A stretch of DNA of 64,000 nucleotides from CAYMGM01 sp964390005 (GCA_964390005.1 CAYMGM010000006.1:42445-106444); one strand, 5' to 3'; shown: positions 43,957 through 52,750, counted from the first letter of the stretch. The notes: generated from the letters alone by a model not told the origin. Numbers and translations are program-made.

Positions 43957-45207
43957 ATGATTTTCTCCCGCTTTGAATGGATGATGGCCGGTCGCTACTT
44001 ACGCGCACGCAGGCAAGAAGGCTTTATTTCCGTCATCAGTTGGTTTTCGCTTTTAGGTATTGGCCTTGGCGTTGCCACGCTGATTGTCGTCATGGCCGTC
44101 ATGAATGGCTTCCGGGTCGAGCTTTTGGACCGCGTCATGGGCCTTAACGGCCATATCAATGTGTACGCGGACGAAGGCGGCCCTCTTTTCGACTATAACC
44201 CGCTGTTAGAAAAGCTGCGCGCCATTCCGGGCGTGGCAAGCGCCGCCCCCTTGGTCGAAGGCCAAACGCTGGTCACACAAAACGGCGCGGCTTCGGGCGC
44301 TATGCTGCGCGGCGTCGATGCCGACTTATTCAAACAACGCGCCATCATCAAATCGCATATCGTCAGCGGCTCGCTTGACGCTTTTACGGGCGATACGATC
44401 GTCATCGGCGCGCGAATGGCAACACGCCTGGGCTTGCACGCGGGCGATACGTTGACCCTTATCGCGCCGTCAATGAAAACGACGGTCTTCGGCTCGGCCC
44501 CGCGCCTGCGCACTTATCCCATCGCCGCTATTTTCGATGTCGGCATGTATGAGTACGACAACAATTTCATTTTCATGCCGCTGGCTGCGGCGCAGCTTTT
44601 CCTGAACCGCGGCCAAGGCATTTCGTCGATCGAGATTTTCTTGAAGTACCCCCACAAGATCGACGAAATGACAAAAGATGTCCGCACGGCGATCCAAGGC
44701 ATGGGCGCGCGCGCTTTTGACTGGCGGCAAACGAACGGGAGCTTTTTCACCGCCCTTCAGGTCGAGCGCAACGTGATGTTCTTGATCTTGACGATGATTA
44801 TTCTAGTCGCCGCGTTCAACATCATTTCGGGCCTGATCATGCTGGTCAAAGACAAAGGCCGCGATATCGCCATTTTGCGAACCATGGGCGCGACGCCCGG
44901 CATGATTATGCGCGTCTTTTTTCTGGCAGGCGCCAGCATCGGCCTTGCCGGAACCGTCTTTGGTTTTGTCCTGGGCCTTGTGTTCTCGCTAAATATCGAA
45001 CATATCCGTCAAGCGCTGCAAAAGTTGACGGGAACCAATTTGTTCAATGCCGAGATCTATTTCCTGTCTCACTTGCCCGCCGTCGTCGATCCTGTCGAGG
45101 TCGCCCAAGTCGTGGTGATGTCGCTGTTGCTGTCGTTCTTGGCGACGCTTTACCCGTCTTGGCGCGCGGCGCGCCTAGATCCTATCGAGGCTTTGCGTTA
45201 TGAATGA
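43957..45207 (+). CDS. lolC: Lipoprotein-releasing ABC transporter permease LolC/LolE
   Basis: Inner-membrane half of the complex that extracts outer-membrane lipoproteins and passes them to LolA. 416 residues with four membrane helices: about 22-48, then three in about 270-395, around a large periplasmic domain. The opening MAGRYLRARRQEGFISVISW is typical, and the domain end is FtsX-like (VVMSLLLSFLATLYPSWRAARLDPIEALRYE). A single LolC/E protein, as is usual in alphaproteobacteria, would work as a homodimer. lolD overlaps its end by 8 bases. Confidence 0.94.
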   Translation: MIFSRFEWMMAGRYLRARRQEGFISVISWFSLLGIGLGVATLIVVMAVMNGFRVELLDRVMGLNGHINVYADEGGPLFDYNPLLEKLRAIPGVASAAPLVEGQTLVTQNGAASGAMLRGVDADLFKQRAIIKSHIVSGSLDAFTGDTIVIGARMATRLGLHAGDTLTLIAPSMKTTVFGSAPRLRTYPIAAIFDVGMYEYDNNFIFMPLAAAQLFLNRGQGISSIEIFLKYPHKIDEMTKDVRTAIQGMGARAFDWRQTNGSFFTALQVERNVMFLILTMIILVAAFNIISGLIMLVKDKGRDIAILRTMGATPGMIMRVFFLAGASIGLAGTVFGFVLGLVFSLNIEHIRQALQKLTGTNLFNAEIYFLSHLPAVVDPVEVAQVVVMSLLLSFLATLYPSWRAARLDPIEALRYE

Positions 45208-45889
45208 TACGGTTCTTTCTCTTCAAGCGATCCGCCGCAGCTTTACGCAAGGAGATTCGCGCCTTGACGTTTTAAAGGGCTGTTCGCTTAGCTTGGCACG
45301 CGGCGAAAAGATCGCTTTGGTCGGCCCTTCGGGCGCTGGCAAATCGACGCTTTTGCACATTGCGGGCCTGCTGGAAGAGCCAGACGACGGCACCATCGCC
45401 ATTGCGGGACAAAATGCCTCAACCGCCAACGACGCGCTGCGGACAATGCTGCGGCGCGCCCATATTGGCTTTGTCTATCAGTTCCATCACTTGCTGCCCG
45501 AATTCTCAGCCCGCGAAAACATCATGCTGCCGCAGATGATTGCGGGGGCAACGGCCGCGCAAGCGGCGCAGCGTGCTGATCAATTGCTCGAAATGATAGA
45601 TCTTTCGAACCGCGCGACGCATCGCCCGGCGCGCCTTTCAGGCGGCGAACAGCAGCGCGTCGCCATCGCCCGCGCGCTGGCCAACAAACCGGCACTGTTG
45701 ATCGCGGACGAGCCAACAGGCAATCTGGATCCACATACCTCGGACCATGTTTTCTCCATCTTATGTGCGCTTGTCGAACAAGAAGGTCTGGGGCTTTTCA
45801 TGGCCACGCACAACATGGATTTGGCGGCGCGGATGGATCGTCTTTATTCTTTGAAAGACGGCTTGTTGGAAACAAACGCCCACCCCTAA
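45200..45889 (+). CDS. lolD: Lipoprotein-releasing ABC transporter ATPase LolD
   Basis: ATPase of the same complex, 229 residues. Walker A GPSGAGKST at about residue 41-49, signature LSGGEQQRVAIARAL at about 150, Walker B LLIADEPTGNLD and the switch H in ATHNMDLAAR. FVYQFHHLLPEFSARENIMLP is typical of LolD. It ends 27 bases before a terminator. Confidence 0.96.
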   Translation: MNDTVLSLQAIRRSFTQGDSRLDVLKGCSLSLARGEKIALVGPSGAGKSTLLHIAGLLEEPDDGTIAIAGQNASTANDALRTMLRRAHIGFVYQFHHLLPEFSARENIMLPQMIAGATAAQAAQRADQLLEMIDLSNRATHRPARLSGGEQQRVAIARALANKPALLIADEPTGNLDPHTSDHVFSILCALVEQEGLGLFMATHNMDLAARMDRLYSLKDGLLETNAHP

Positions 45890-45915
45890 TACTTACAAAC
45901 ACGCTACGATTTCTT

Positions 45916-45950
45916 TGTGAAAAATGGCAACGCTCTTGCCATTTTTCACA
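45916..45950. terminator. Perfect 15-bp palindromic terminator after lolD
   Basis: TGTGAAAAATGGCAA (45916-45930) is fully complementary to TTGCCATTTTTCACA (45936-45950), loop CGCTC. Stem and its inner T-run are consistent with termination in either direction. It is unusually long and perfect. Confidence 0.75.
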
Positions 45951-46175
45951 ATATCCCTTTAACTTTGCCTCATTGTGGCCTTTTTTTTGACACACTTTAC
46001 AGTCTAGCCAAAGAACAGTTTGAATATTTATTTAGAACAGCTTGACACAAACAAGAATACAGGCGCATAAGGTCCGAATAAAATGAAACAACCGAACAAA
46101 CAAACGATACGCACATTCTTCGCGCGCTTGGCGCGCGGATTTTAAGGCGTTTTTTTCGATAAGGAGTACCGCCCC

Positions 46176-46628
46176 ATGTCCGATAAAATGACCGCCGACA
46201 AATCGACGCACGACCTGACAGGAAGCGACCGTCTTCTGACGTTGACCTCTCAAATTGTCGCGGCTTATGTCGGCAACAACACCGTTGCGCAAGCGGATCT
46301 TTCAAATCTTATGGCATCGGTCTATCAAAGCCTCACCAAAATTGGCACAGGCGCCGCGCCAACAGAACAACGCCCTGAACCCGCCGTTCCCGTCAAAAAA
46401 TCGGTCATGCCCGAATACATCATCTGCCTAGAAGACGGCAAAAAGCTGAAGATGCTGAAGCGCCATCTGAAAACGGCCTACAACATGACGCCGGAACAAT
46501 ACCGAGATCGTTGGAACTTGCCCGCCGACTATCCCATGGTCGCCCCCAATTATGCGCGTCAACGCAGCAAGTTGGCAAAACAAATTGGTTTGGGCACGGC
46601 ACGCCGCACAGGTCGCAAAGCCGCTTAA
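46176..46628 (+). CDS. MucR/Ros-family transcriptional regulator
   Basis: 150 residues, DNA-binding, zinc-finger type. The zinc-finger region is YIICLEDGKKLKMLKRHLKT and then AYNMTPEQYRDRWNLPADYPM, as in MucR. GGAG lies 11 bases before the ATG. The preceding 150 bases are AT-rich with a TTGACA box at 46043-46048; MucR proteins bind AT-rich DNA and autoregulate, so the same may hold here (inference). MucR homologues commonly control exopolysaccharide and motility genes, which fits the flagellar locus in this window. Confidence 0.93.
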   Translation: MSDKMTADKSTHDLTGSDRLLTLTSQIVAAYVGNNTVAQADLSNLMASVYQSLTKIGTGAAPTEQRPEPAVPVKKSVMPEYIICLEDGKKLKMLKRHLKTAYNMTPEQYRDRWNLPADYPMVAPNYARQRSKLAKQIGLGTARRTGRKAA

Positions 46629-46651
46629 GTCCATCAAAAAAGACAAATCAC

Positions 46652-46680
46652 AAGGGGCCTTTGAAAGGCCCCTTTTTTTC
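46652..46680 (+). terminator. Rho-independent terminator after mucR
   Basis: AAGGGGCC pairs with GGCCCCTT around TTTGAAA, followed by five more T. It starts 24 bases after the mucR stop. Confidence 0.9.
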
Positions 46681-46803
46681 TGTAGGGGTTGCGGCCTTCG
46701 GCAGACCTCTATAGTATCAGGCTTGTGATTTGCGACCTTGTTTTTTCATGCACAATATATCCGACGTTTTTTGACGCCCCATCAACAGCCACGGAAAGCC
46801 ACG

Positions 46804-47670
46804 ATGGATAATGATCTTTTAGGGAACCTTCTGGCAAACGACCTGAAGGCCGGCACGCTTGAAGTGCGCTTATCGCAAAGCGCCGCCGAAGTCGATGAAG
46901 CCCAGGCGCTGCGTTATCGTGTTTTTTATGAAGAAATGGGGGCAACGCCATCGGACGAGGTCCGCGCAAGCCAACGCGACTCTGATTTAATGGATCAGTA
47001 TTGCGACCACCTTTTGGTTTTGGATCACAGCGCGCCCGAAGGCCATAAAGTCGTCGGCACCTATCGTCTGATCCGCCGCGAGGCCGCTCAAAAGAACGGC
47101 ACCTTTTATTCGTCGGGCGAGTTCGACATCACGCCGCTTTTGGAATATCCGGGCGAGATTCTTGAATTGGGCCGTTCCTGCATCGCGCCCGATTATCGGA
47201 CAGGCCTTGTGATGCAGATTTTGTGGAAAGGTTTGGCCGCCTATATGTTCAGGCACGACATCAAACTGATGTTTGGCTGCGCAAGCTTTCACGGTACCGA
47301 TCCCGACGATTTGGCGTTGCCGCTTTCTTATCTTTACTATCACCACTTGGCCCCGCCCGCGCTGCGCGCCAAGGCCTTGCCAGATGTCTATGTCGATATG
47401 AAACGCATGCCCTATGAAGCGTTCGATCCTGACGCGGCCTTTGACACAACCATGAAAGTGGATCCGCGCAGCGGCCTCAACAGCCTGCCGCCGTTGATTA
47501 AAGGCTATCTACGTGCGGGCTGCTTTGTCGGCGACGGTGCTTTTATTGATCATCAGTTCAACACGATCGACGTTTGCATCATCTTCAAAACGGATCTTTT
47601 GACCGATCGCTATATGCGCCACTATGAACGCCAAGCTAAGCGCGAGAGTGACAAAGCCGAAGATTGCTGA
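46804..47670 (+). CDS. OlsB-like GNAT acyltransferase
   Basis: 288 residues from the ATG at 46804; the open frame extends to 46738 without a ribosome site. LEVRLSQSAAEVDEAQALRY and RVFYEEMGA begin the domain, and EILELGRSCIAPDYRTGLVMQ is the acyl-ACP-transferase signature of the OlsB / PF13444 type. In ornithine-lipid synthesis OlsB transfers a 3-hydroxy fatty acid to ornithine; the partner OlsA is not adjacent, and autoinducer-synthase-like relatives exist, so the substrate is inferred. Its TGA abuts the next gene's stop in TGATCA. Confidence 0.82.
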   Translation: MDNDLLGNLLANDLKAGTLEVRLSQSAAEVDEAQALRYRVFYEEMGATPSDEVRASQRDSDLMDQYCDHLLVLDHSAPEGHKVVGTYRLIRREAAQKNGTFYSSGEFDITPLLEYPGEILELGRSCIAPDYRTGLVMQILWKGLAAYMFRHDIKLMFGCASFHGTDPDDLALPLSYLYYHHLAPPALRAKALPDVYVDMKRMPYEAFDPDAAFDTTMKVDPRSGLNSLPPLIKGYLRAGCFVGDGAFIDHQFNTIDVCIIFKTDLLTDRYMRHYERQAKRESDKAEDC

Positions 47671-48375
47671 TCAAAAGACAAACGAAAAGGCGACGCCATA
47701 ACATTTATTTTTGACTTTGTCGGCGATCCATGCCGGCCCTTGATTGGTTGCGTCTAACCAGCTTCCCGACGACGCGCTGACAAAGACATTCGTCGGTTGT
47801 CCGCCTTGCGCGGGCTGGTTTGCCGGAATCAACGGCGAAGGAAACGGCACGCCATGGCTTGTCGAGGGAGACCCAAGGCCCGTCCGCGTATCTGTCCCAG
47901 CCAAACGATCGGCTAGTTCGGCACAAACGCTTGTCGGTAAGAAGCCCCCACTAACGGGCATTATGGCGATCGTAAAAGCGTGCGCGTAGGAAAAGGTTCC
48001 CCCGTCATTATCATGAAAACCCAAAAGGACATCGCCACCCCACGGGTTGATCACGCTCCATGTTGTACAATCCGTCATTTGGCCCGAACTTTGTCGCGCA
48101 TCGACAACAAAGCTTTTCGCATAAAGCCCCGCACATATTTTGGCTGATGTCGTTGTGGGATAAGTAAAGGTTGACTGCCCTGTATAAAGCGCGCGGACAT
48201 TTTCGGCGGTTTCGCGAATACCGGTGACAGCCACATCGACCCGTTGCTTTTCGGCGACAATGTTGCGCGTCGTCCAGATAGCAGACAGCACAATGCCGAC
48301 AATGCCCAAAACAATCGCCATTTCTGTCAGGGAAAAGCCGGTCTGCCGCCGCGCAGCAGAAAGAAAACGAAGCAT
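47671..48375 (-). CDS. Type IV prepilin-like protein
   Basis: 234 residues. A short basic leader ends in Gly13, followed by FSLTEMAIVLGIVGIVLSAI, the prepilin signal with Glu at position +5 of the mature protein. The C-terminal part has paired cysteines in CTTWSVINPWGG and CYGVAFSFVF. This is a pseudopilin or pilin of unknown type. The PilT/DotB-like ATPase at 38155 is the only candidate machine gene in the window. It lies downstream of the phosphatase-like gene on the same strand. Confidence 0.8.
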   Translation of the reverse strand: MLRFLSAARRQTGFSLTEMAIVLGIVGIVLSAIWTTRNIVAEKQRVDVAVTGIRETAENVRALYTGQSTFTYPTTTSAKICAGLYAKSFVVDARQSSGQMTDCTTWSVINPWGGDVLLGFHDNDGGTFSYAHAFTIAIMPVSGGFLPTSVCAELADRLAGTDTRTGLGSPSTSHGVPFPSPLIPANQPAQGGQPTNVFVSASSGSWLDATNQGPAWIADKVKNKCYGVAFSFVF

Positions 48376-48433
48376 GCCATCCTCTTACGTCAAAAAAACC
48401 CGAAGAAGCCTTTAGTTTACAGAACAAATGAAA

Positions 48434-48925
48434 TTAAACAACCATGCTCAGATCTTTAAGTTGCAAGTAAAGCTCGTCGCGCGACAAAGGCGGGCGTCCG
48501 CGAACAAGGGCTGACAAGCGCGCATCCAAAACAGCAAGGCATTTACGAAACTTCCACTCACGCCGATCGGCTTGCGAGGCGGCAAGAGGATCGTCGATAG
48601 CCCAATGAACTTGAAGCGGTTTATTTGAAAAAACAGGCGCGTACAGCCGCGCCTCTTCCGATAGCGTCACAACAATATCCATGGGCATAAAGCTGGCGCA
48701 GGCAACATATTCGTCCCAGCTTTTGCTGCGCAAACCGTGTGTCTTCAACCCCGCCCCCGCCAACAGCGCCAGCGTTTCGTCCGGCACGGAAGGTAAAGGT
48801 GCTAGCCCAGCACTTTTGGCGGTATAACGATCGCTTCCTTTGGCATTCAATAAAGCCTCGGCAATCAGAGATCGCGCGGCATTGCCGGTTGAAAGGAACA
48901 GAACGCGGCGTTGAACGAATGTCAA
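48434..48925 (-). CDS. LMW phosphatase / ArsC-like protein with Cys-to-Ser change
   Basis: 163 residues from a TTG at 48925, chosen because GGAG lies 8 bases upstream and the family motif follows at once. VLFLSTGNAARSLIAEALLN matches the phosphate-binding loop of low-molecular-weight phosphatases and thioredoxin-linked arsenate reductases, but the nucleophile Cys is Ser12 (TCA codon, read directly). The general acid region WAIDDPLA is kept. Without the cysteine normal catalysis is not expected. A regulator or binding role is possible. The pilin gene follows after 58 bases. Confidence 0.8.
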   Translation of the reverse strand: MTFVQRRVLFLSTGNAARSLIAEALLNAKGSDRYTAKSAGLAPLPSVPDETLALLAGAGLKTHGLRSKSWDEYVACASFMPMDIVVTLSEEARLYAPVFSNKPLQVHWAIDDPLAASQADRREWKFRKCLAVLDARLSALVRGRPPLSRDELYLQLKDLSMVV

Positions 48926-49184
48926 AAGCAGCTCTCCTTTCTTGGCAACGGGGAATGACGAATCAGGCGAATCACCTGCCTCTTCAGTGTTACTGGGCGC
49001 GGACTCGCCCGGCAACGCTTTCAGTTAACCAAATCGTAACTTTTGTGCCCCTGTGGCAAGGAAGACTCAATCCCCTTTTCCACCGCCCCGAACCGCCTTC
49101 CGACCAATTGTCAAAAACACACCGTCTGTCTGGTGTTTTTCGCTGAACAAAAAAGCAGAATTGCCAAAGGGTTTCTAATTACTT

Positions 49185-51185
49185 ATGGCTTCGCCCCAAA
49201 ATCTGGGCTACAAAGAGGAAATGAGTACAGCAGCTGAAAAGGCCCAAGCGCCTTTGACTCTTTCTCTGCCGGATGGCAGCGAAAAAGTCTTCACCCATCC
49301 TGTCACGGGTGCCGAGCTTGCTGCCAGCATTGGCAGTGGTTTGGCCAAAGCCGCGCTCGCCGTCAAAGTGAACGGCGACTTGCGCGATCTGACGCGCGTC
49401 ATCGACACGGACGCGACGGTTGAGGTGATCACGCGAACGTCGCCCGAAGCGCTGGATCTTATCCGCCACGACGCCGCCCACGTGATGGCGCAGGCCGTGC
49501 AAGAACTTTTCCCTGGTACGCAAGTCACCATTGGCCCGGCCATTGAGAATGGCTTTTACTATGACTTTGCGCGTGATGAACCCTTCGCCTTGGACGATCT
49601 GGCGACAATCGAAGAAAAAATGCGTGAGATCATCGCGCGTAACAAGCCCTTTACCCGCAAAGTGATGTCGCGCGCCGACGCGATCAAGCTTTTCGAAAGC
49701 AAAGGCGAAGCCTACAAGGTCGAGCTGATCCGTGATCTGCCCGAAAGCGAAACCATCACCATCTATGATCAAGACGGCTGGCTAGATCTGTGCCGCGGCC
49801 CGCATTTGCCTTCAACCGGCGCTGTGGGATCGGCCTTCAAGCTGACCAAGCTGGCGGGCGCCTATTGGCGCGGCGACAGCAAAAACGCCATGCTTCAACG
49901 TATCTATGGCACGGCGTGGCGCGACGACAAAGAACTGAAAGCCTATATCACCCAGATGGAAGAAGCTGAAAAGCGCGACCATCGCCGCTTAGGCCGCGAA
50001 ATGGACCTGTTCCATTTCCAAGACGAAGCGCCGGGTCAGGTTTTCTGGCATCCCTATGGCTGGACGGTCTATCTGACACTCATGGAATACATGCGCGCCA
50101 AGATCAAAAAGCACGGCTATGTCGAAATCAACACGCCGCAAATGATGGAAGCGCGTTTCTGGATGGCGTCAGGCCATTGGGACAAATACCGCCCCAATAT
50201 GTTCGTGATCCAAGACGATTCGGGCGAAGCCGAATACCCGTTTGCCATCAAACCGATGAGCTGCCCGGGCGGTGCCCAAGTCTTCTTGTCGTCCAGCCGC
50301 AGCTATCGTTCGCTCCCGCTGCGCATGGCCGAGTTTGGTCATGTGTTCCGGCGCGAAGCCTCGGGCGCGCGTCATGGTTTGATGCGCGTGCAGGCCTTCA
50401 CGCAGGACGACGCGCATATCTACTGCACGCCCGAACAGCTGGAAGACGAAGTGATCAAGATGTGCGACCTCATCAAAGAGGTGTACACGGACCTTGGCCT
50501 TGCAAACGACATCACGGTCTATTTCTCGACCCGTCCGCCGCAGCATATCGGCACGGAAGAGGATTGGGATCGCGCCGAAGCCGCCCTGCAACACGTTTGC
50601 GACCGCATCAACATGAAGTGGGTTTTGAACGCAGGCGATGGCGCTTTCTACGCGCCGAAGCTGGACTTTGTCGTCAAAGACGCGATTGGCCGCGAATGGC
50701 AGTGTGGCACGATTCAGGTCGATATGAACATGCCGCGCCGTCTTGAGCTGTCGTACATCGGCGAAGACGGAGAAAAGCACGTTCCACACATGATCCATCG
50801 CGCGATCTTGGGCTCGATCGAACGTTTTATCGGCGTGTTGATCGAACATTACGCGGGCAAGTTCCCCTTCTGGCTCACGCCGGTTCAGGCCGTCGTCGCC
50901 ACAATCACGAACGACGCCGACCCGTATGCCGAAGAAGTCTGCAAAGCCCTGCAAGAAGCGGGCGTGCGGGCTGAACTTGACGTCAGGTCCGAGAAAATTA
51001 ACGCAAAAGTCCGCGATCACAGCCTGCGCAAGGTCCCCGTGATCGTGGTCGTCGGCCGCAAGGAAGCCGAGGGCCGTACGGTCGCCCTGCGCCGCCTTGG
51101 CGGCCAAGATCAAGAGATGATGAGCCTCGCCGATGCCGTCGCAAGCCTCGGCAAGGAAGCCACACCTCCTGGTTTATCGCGTTAA
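49185..51185 (+). CDS. thrS: Threonyl-tRNA synthetase
   Basis: 666 residues. TGS domain about 18-75 (LTLSLPDGSEKVFTHPVTGA), editing domain (HDAAHVMAQAVQELFPGTQV with ENGFYYDF), then the class II catalytic core with motif 1 around residues 310-330, FRREASGARHGLMRVQAFTQ and the C-terminal anticodon domain (VPVIVVVGRKEAEGRTVALR). The start is uncertain: ATG at 49185 (AAGGG 13 bases upstream) or ATG at 49221 (GAGG too close). A possible terminator-like stem lies upstream at 49113-49140. Confidence 0.97.
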   Translation: MASPQNLGYKEEMSTAAEKAQAPLTLSLPDGSEKVFTHPVTGAELAASIGSGLAKAALAVKVNGDLRDLTRVIDTDATVEVITRTSPEALDLIRHDAAHVMAQAVQELFPGTQVTIGPAIENGFYYDFARDEPFALDDLATIEEKMREIIARNKPFTRKVMSRADAIKLFESKGEAYKVELIRDLPESETITIYDQDGWLDLCRGPHLPSTGAVGSAFKLTKLAGAYWRGDSKNAMLQRIYGTAWRDDKELKAYITQMEEAEKRDHRRLGREMDLFHFQDEAPGQVFWHPYGWTVYLTLMEYMRAKIKKHGYVEINTPQMMEARFWMASGHWDKYRPNMFVIQDDSGEAEYPFAIKPMSCPGGAQVFLSSSRSYRSLPLRMAEFGHVFRREASGARHGLMRVQAFTQDDAHIYCTPEQLEDEVIKMCDLIKEVYTDLGLANDITVYFSTRPPQHIGTEEDWDRAEAALQHVCDRINMKWVLNAGDGAFYAPKLDFVVKDAIGREWQCGTIQVDMNMPRRLELSYIGEDGEKHVPHMIHRAILGSIERFIGVLIEHYAGKFPFWLTPVQAVVATITNDADPYAEEVCKALQEAGVRAELDVRSEKINAKVRDHSLRKVPVIVVVGRKEAEGRTVALRRLGGQDQEMMSLADAVASLGKEATPPGLSR

Positions 51186-51250
51186 AAACGCCTTTTTTTG
51201 CCGAAATCGGCGAAAAAAGCTTGTTTTAGGTCGCATTTTTCGTCACCATG

Positions 51251-51288
51251 CCCGCCGGATGGATCTTCGGATCCACCGGCGGGTTTTT
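51251..51288 (+). terminator. Rho-independent terminator of thrS
   Basis: CCCGCCGG-A-TGGATC pairs with GATCCACCGGCGGG around a TTCG tetraloop, with one bulged A, then TTTTTT. It ends the thrS transcript 66 bases after the stop, so infC has its own promoter or depends on readthrough. Confidence 0.93.
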
Positions 51289-51386
51289 TATAAGCTCGAA
51301 CGCCCCTGCACGGCAGGGTTGCACAAGACAACATTTTTCTGATCTGCGCCAAAGGACAATCCCTTTTCCCCGCCGACCGGAAAGAA

Positions 51387-51488
51387 AGGGAGGGAGCCGA
51401 AGGCTTACAGGCGCAAGACAGCAAAAATGGATCGCGCCCAGACACACTTCGGTTGTCGCCTCCCTCGGCTTAAGGCCGGGGGTTTTTT
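51387..51488 (+). promoter_or_regulatory. infC leader with terminator and possible antiterminator
   Basis: CCCTCGGC (51462-51469) pairs with GCCGGGGG (51475-51482), followed by TTTTTT, giving a second terminator upstream of infC. Upstream AGGGAGG (51387-51393) can pair with CCTCCCT (51459-51465), which would take away the left arm of that terminator. This is the pattern of a transcription attenuator. The rest of the leader (51290-51560) shows no gene. Confidence 0.45.
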
Positions 51489-51561
51489 GTATCTTCTTGT
51501 GCGGCTTTGTTGGCGACATGGGCCCCCGCCCGATGAACTTTTGAGAGAAGGAGTTACTTCC

Positions 51562-52113
51562 ATCGTACGTCCAGTGATTCAACGCGGCCTGCCGCCGCGC
51601 CGTGAAAAAGATGATGGCCCCCGCGTGAATGGGGATATCACCGCCAAACAAATCCGCGTCATTGATGCGGACGGAGAAATGCGTGGCGTCATGACGATTC
51701 GTGATGCGCTAGCTTTGGCCGAAGATTCTGGACTGGACCTTGTGGAAATCTCTCCGAATGCCGAGCCGCCGGTTTGCAAAGTTCTGGACTATGGCAAGTT
51801 CAAATACGAACAGCAGAAAAAGGCCGCCGAAGCCCGCAAAAAGCAGAAGGTCATCGAAATCAAAGAAATCAAGCTGCGTCCGATGGTGGGCGACCATGAT
51901 TTCAACATCAAGATGAAGAACGCCAAAGCCTTCTTGGAAGACGGCGACAAGGTCAAAATCACGCTACGCTTCCGCGGCCGCGAAGTTTCGCACCAGAACA
52001 TCGCGCAAGAAGTTTTGGCGCGCGTCCGTCAAGAGCTGGACAGTGTCGGCAAAGTTGAATCCGAGCCCAGCTTCGAAGGCCGTCAAATCGTCATGATCCT
52101 CTCCGCCAAATAA
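51562..52113 (+). CDS. infC: Translation initiation factor IF-3, starting with AUC
   Basis: 183 residues. No ATG, GTG or TTG fits the ribosome site: AGAAGGAG at 51546-51553 stands 8 bases before an in-frame ATC at 51562, and the next GTG is too far. infC genes are known to use AUU, AUC or AUA starts for autoregulation by IF-3. The N-terminal part GPRVNGDITAKQIRVIDADG and the linker and C-terminal domain (LRPMVGDHDFNIKMKNAKAF; FRGREVSH) are typical. rpmI and rplT, often next, are absent. Confidence 0.9.
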   Translation: MVRPVIQRGLPPRREKDDGPRVNGDITAKQIRVIDADGEMRGVMTIRDALALAEDSGLDLVEISPNAEPPVCKVLDYGKFKYEQQKKAAEARKKQKVIEIKEIKLRPMVGDHDFNIKMKNAKAFLEDGDKVKITLRFRGREVSHQNIAQEVLARVRQELDSVGKVESEPSFEGRQIVMILSAK

Positions 52114-52116
52114 CCG

Positions 52117-52616
52117 GGGTGGCCCCGGGGCCGTCTGTTGGGGCTCATCGACTTCATAGGGGTATGCGCCGGGCTGGCCCCGGGGCCATCTGTTGGGGCT
52201 CATCGGCTTCATAGGGGTATGCGGCTTCATTCTGCACCGTTTGTGCGCAGACGCCGCCCCTCCTTTTTTCGTCATCCCCGCGAAGGCGGGGATCCAGGGG
52301 GCTTAGCCGCTAGAGACGACCGTTCCATTCACACATCAGCCCGTACAAACCGAAAAGCCTCCTTGATCAAACCGGGCTGGGCCCGGGGCCATCTGTTGGG
52401 GCTCATCGGCTTCATAGGGGTATGCGCCGGGGTGGCCCCAGGGCCGTCTGTTGGGGCTCATCAGCTTCATAGGGGTATGCGGCTTCATTCTGCACCGTTT
52501 GTGCGCAGACGCCGCCCCTCCTTTTTTCGTCATCCCCGCGAAGGCGGGGATCCAGGGGGCTTAGCCGCTAGAGACGACCGTTCCATTCACATCAGCCCCT
52601 GCAAACCGAAAAACTT
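52117..52616 (+). repeat. Tandem 258-bp direct repeat of a composite intergenic element
   Basis: Two copies, 52117-52358 and 52375-52616, offset by exactly 258 bases and nearly identical. Each copy holds two core units of 38 bases, CCRTCTGTTGGGGCTCAT with CGRCTTCATAGGGGTATGCG (starts 52131, 52186, 52389, 52444), and one palindrome GTCATCCCCGCGAAGGCGGG (52271 and 52529) extended by GATCCAGGGGGCTTAGCC. The open frame over it, with RHPREGGDP, is a by-product. It fills most of the 52114-52759 gap behind infC. The palindrome part resembles a repeat widespread in proteobacteria. Confidence 0.85.
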
Positions 52617-52695
52617 CCTTAGACCAAAATCCGGGATGACAAAACGTTTTCTTAAAACAAGGCCAGCACGTTACTGACGCTTTGATAAAAAGACA

Positions 52696-52750
52696 GAAGG
52701 CCCCTCACAGAATGGACGACCTTTTGATTAGTCCATGGTGAGGGGCCTTC
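52696..52750 (-). terminator. Terminator of argG with nested stem
   Basis: GAAGGCCCCTCAC (52696-52708) pairs perfectly with GTGAGGGGCCTTC (52738-52750), 13 bp, and inside it ATGGAC pairs with GTCCAT. The minus-strand T-run lies beyond 52691. Strong. Confidence 0.9.

Noticed and set aside
52138..52677. Open frame of 179 codons over the repeats, containing RHPREGGDPG
   Set aside because: It follows the repeat units, with the same peptide twice; a by-product of the repeats, not a gene.
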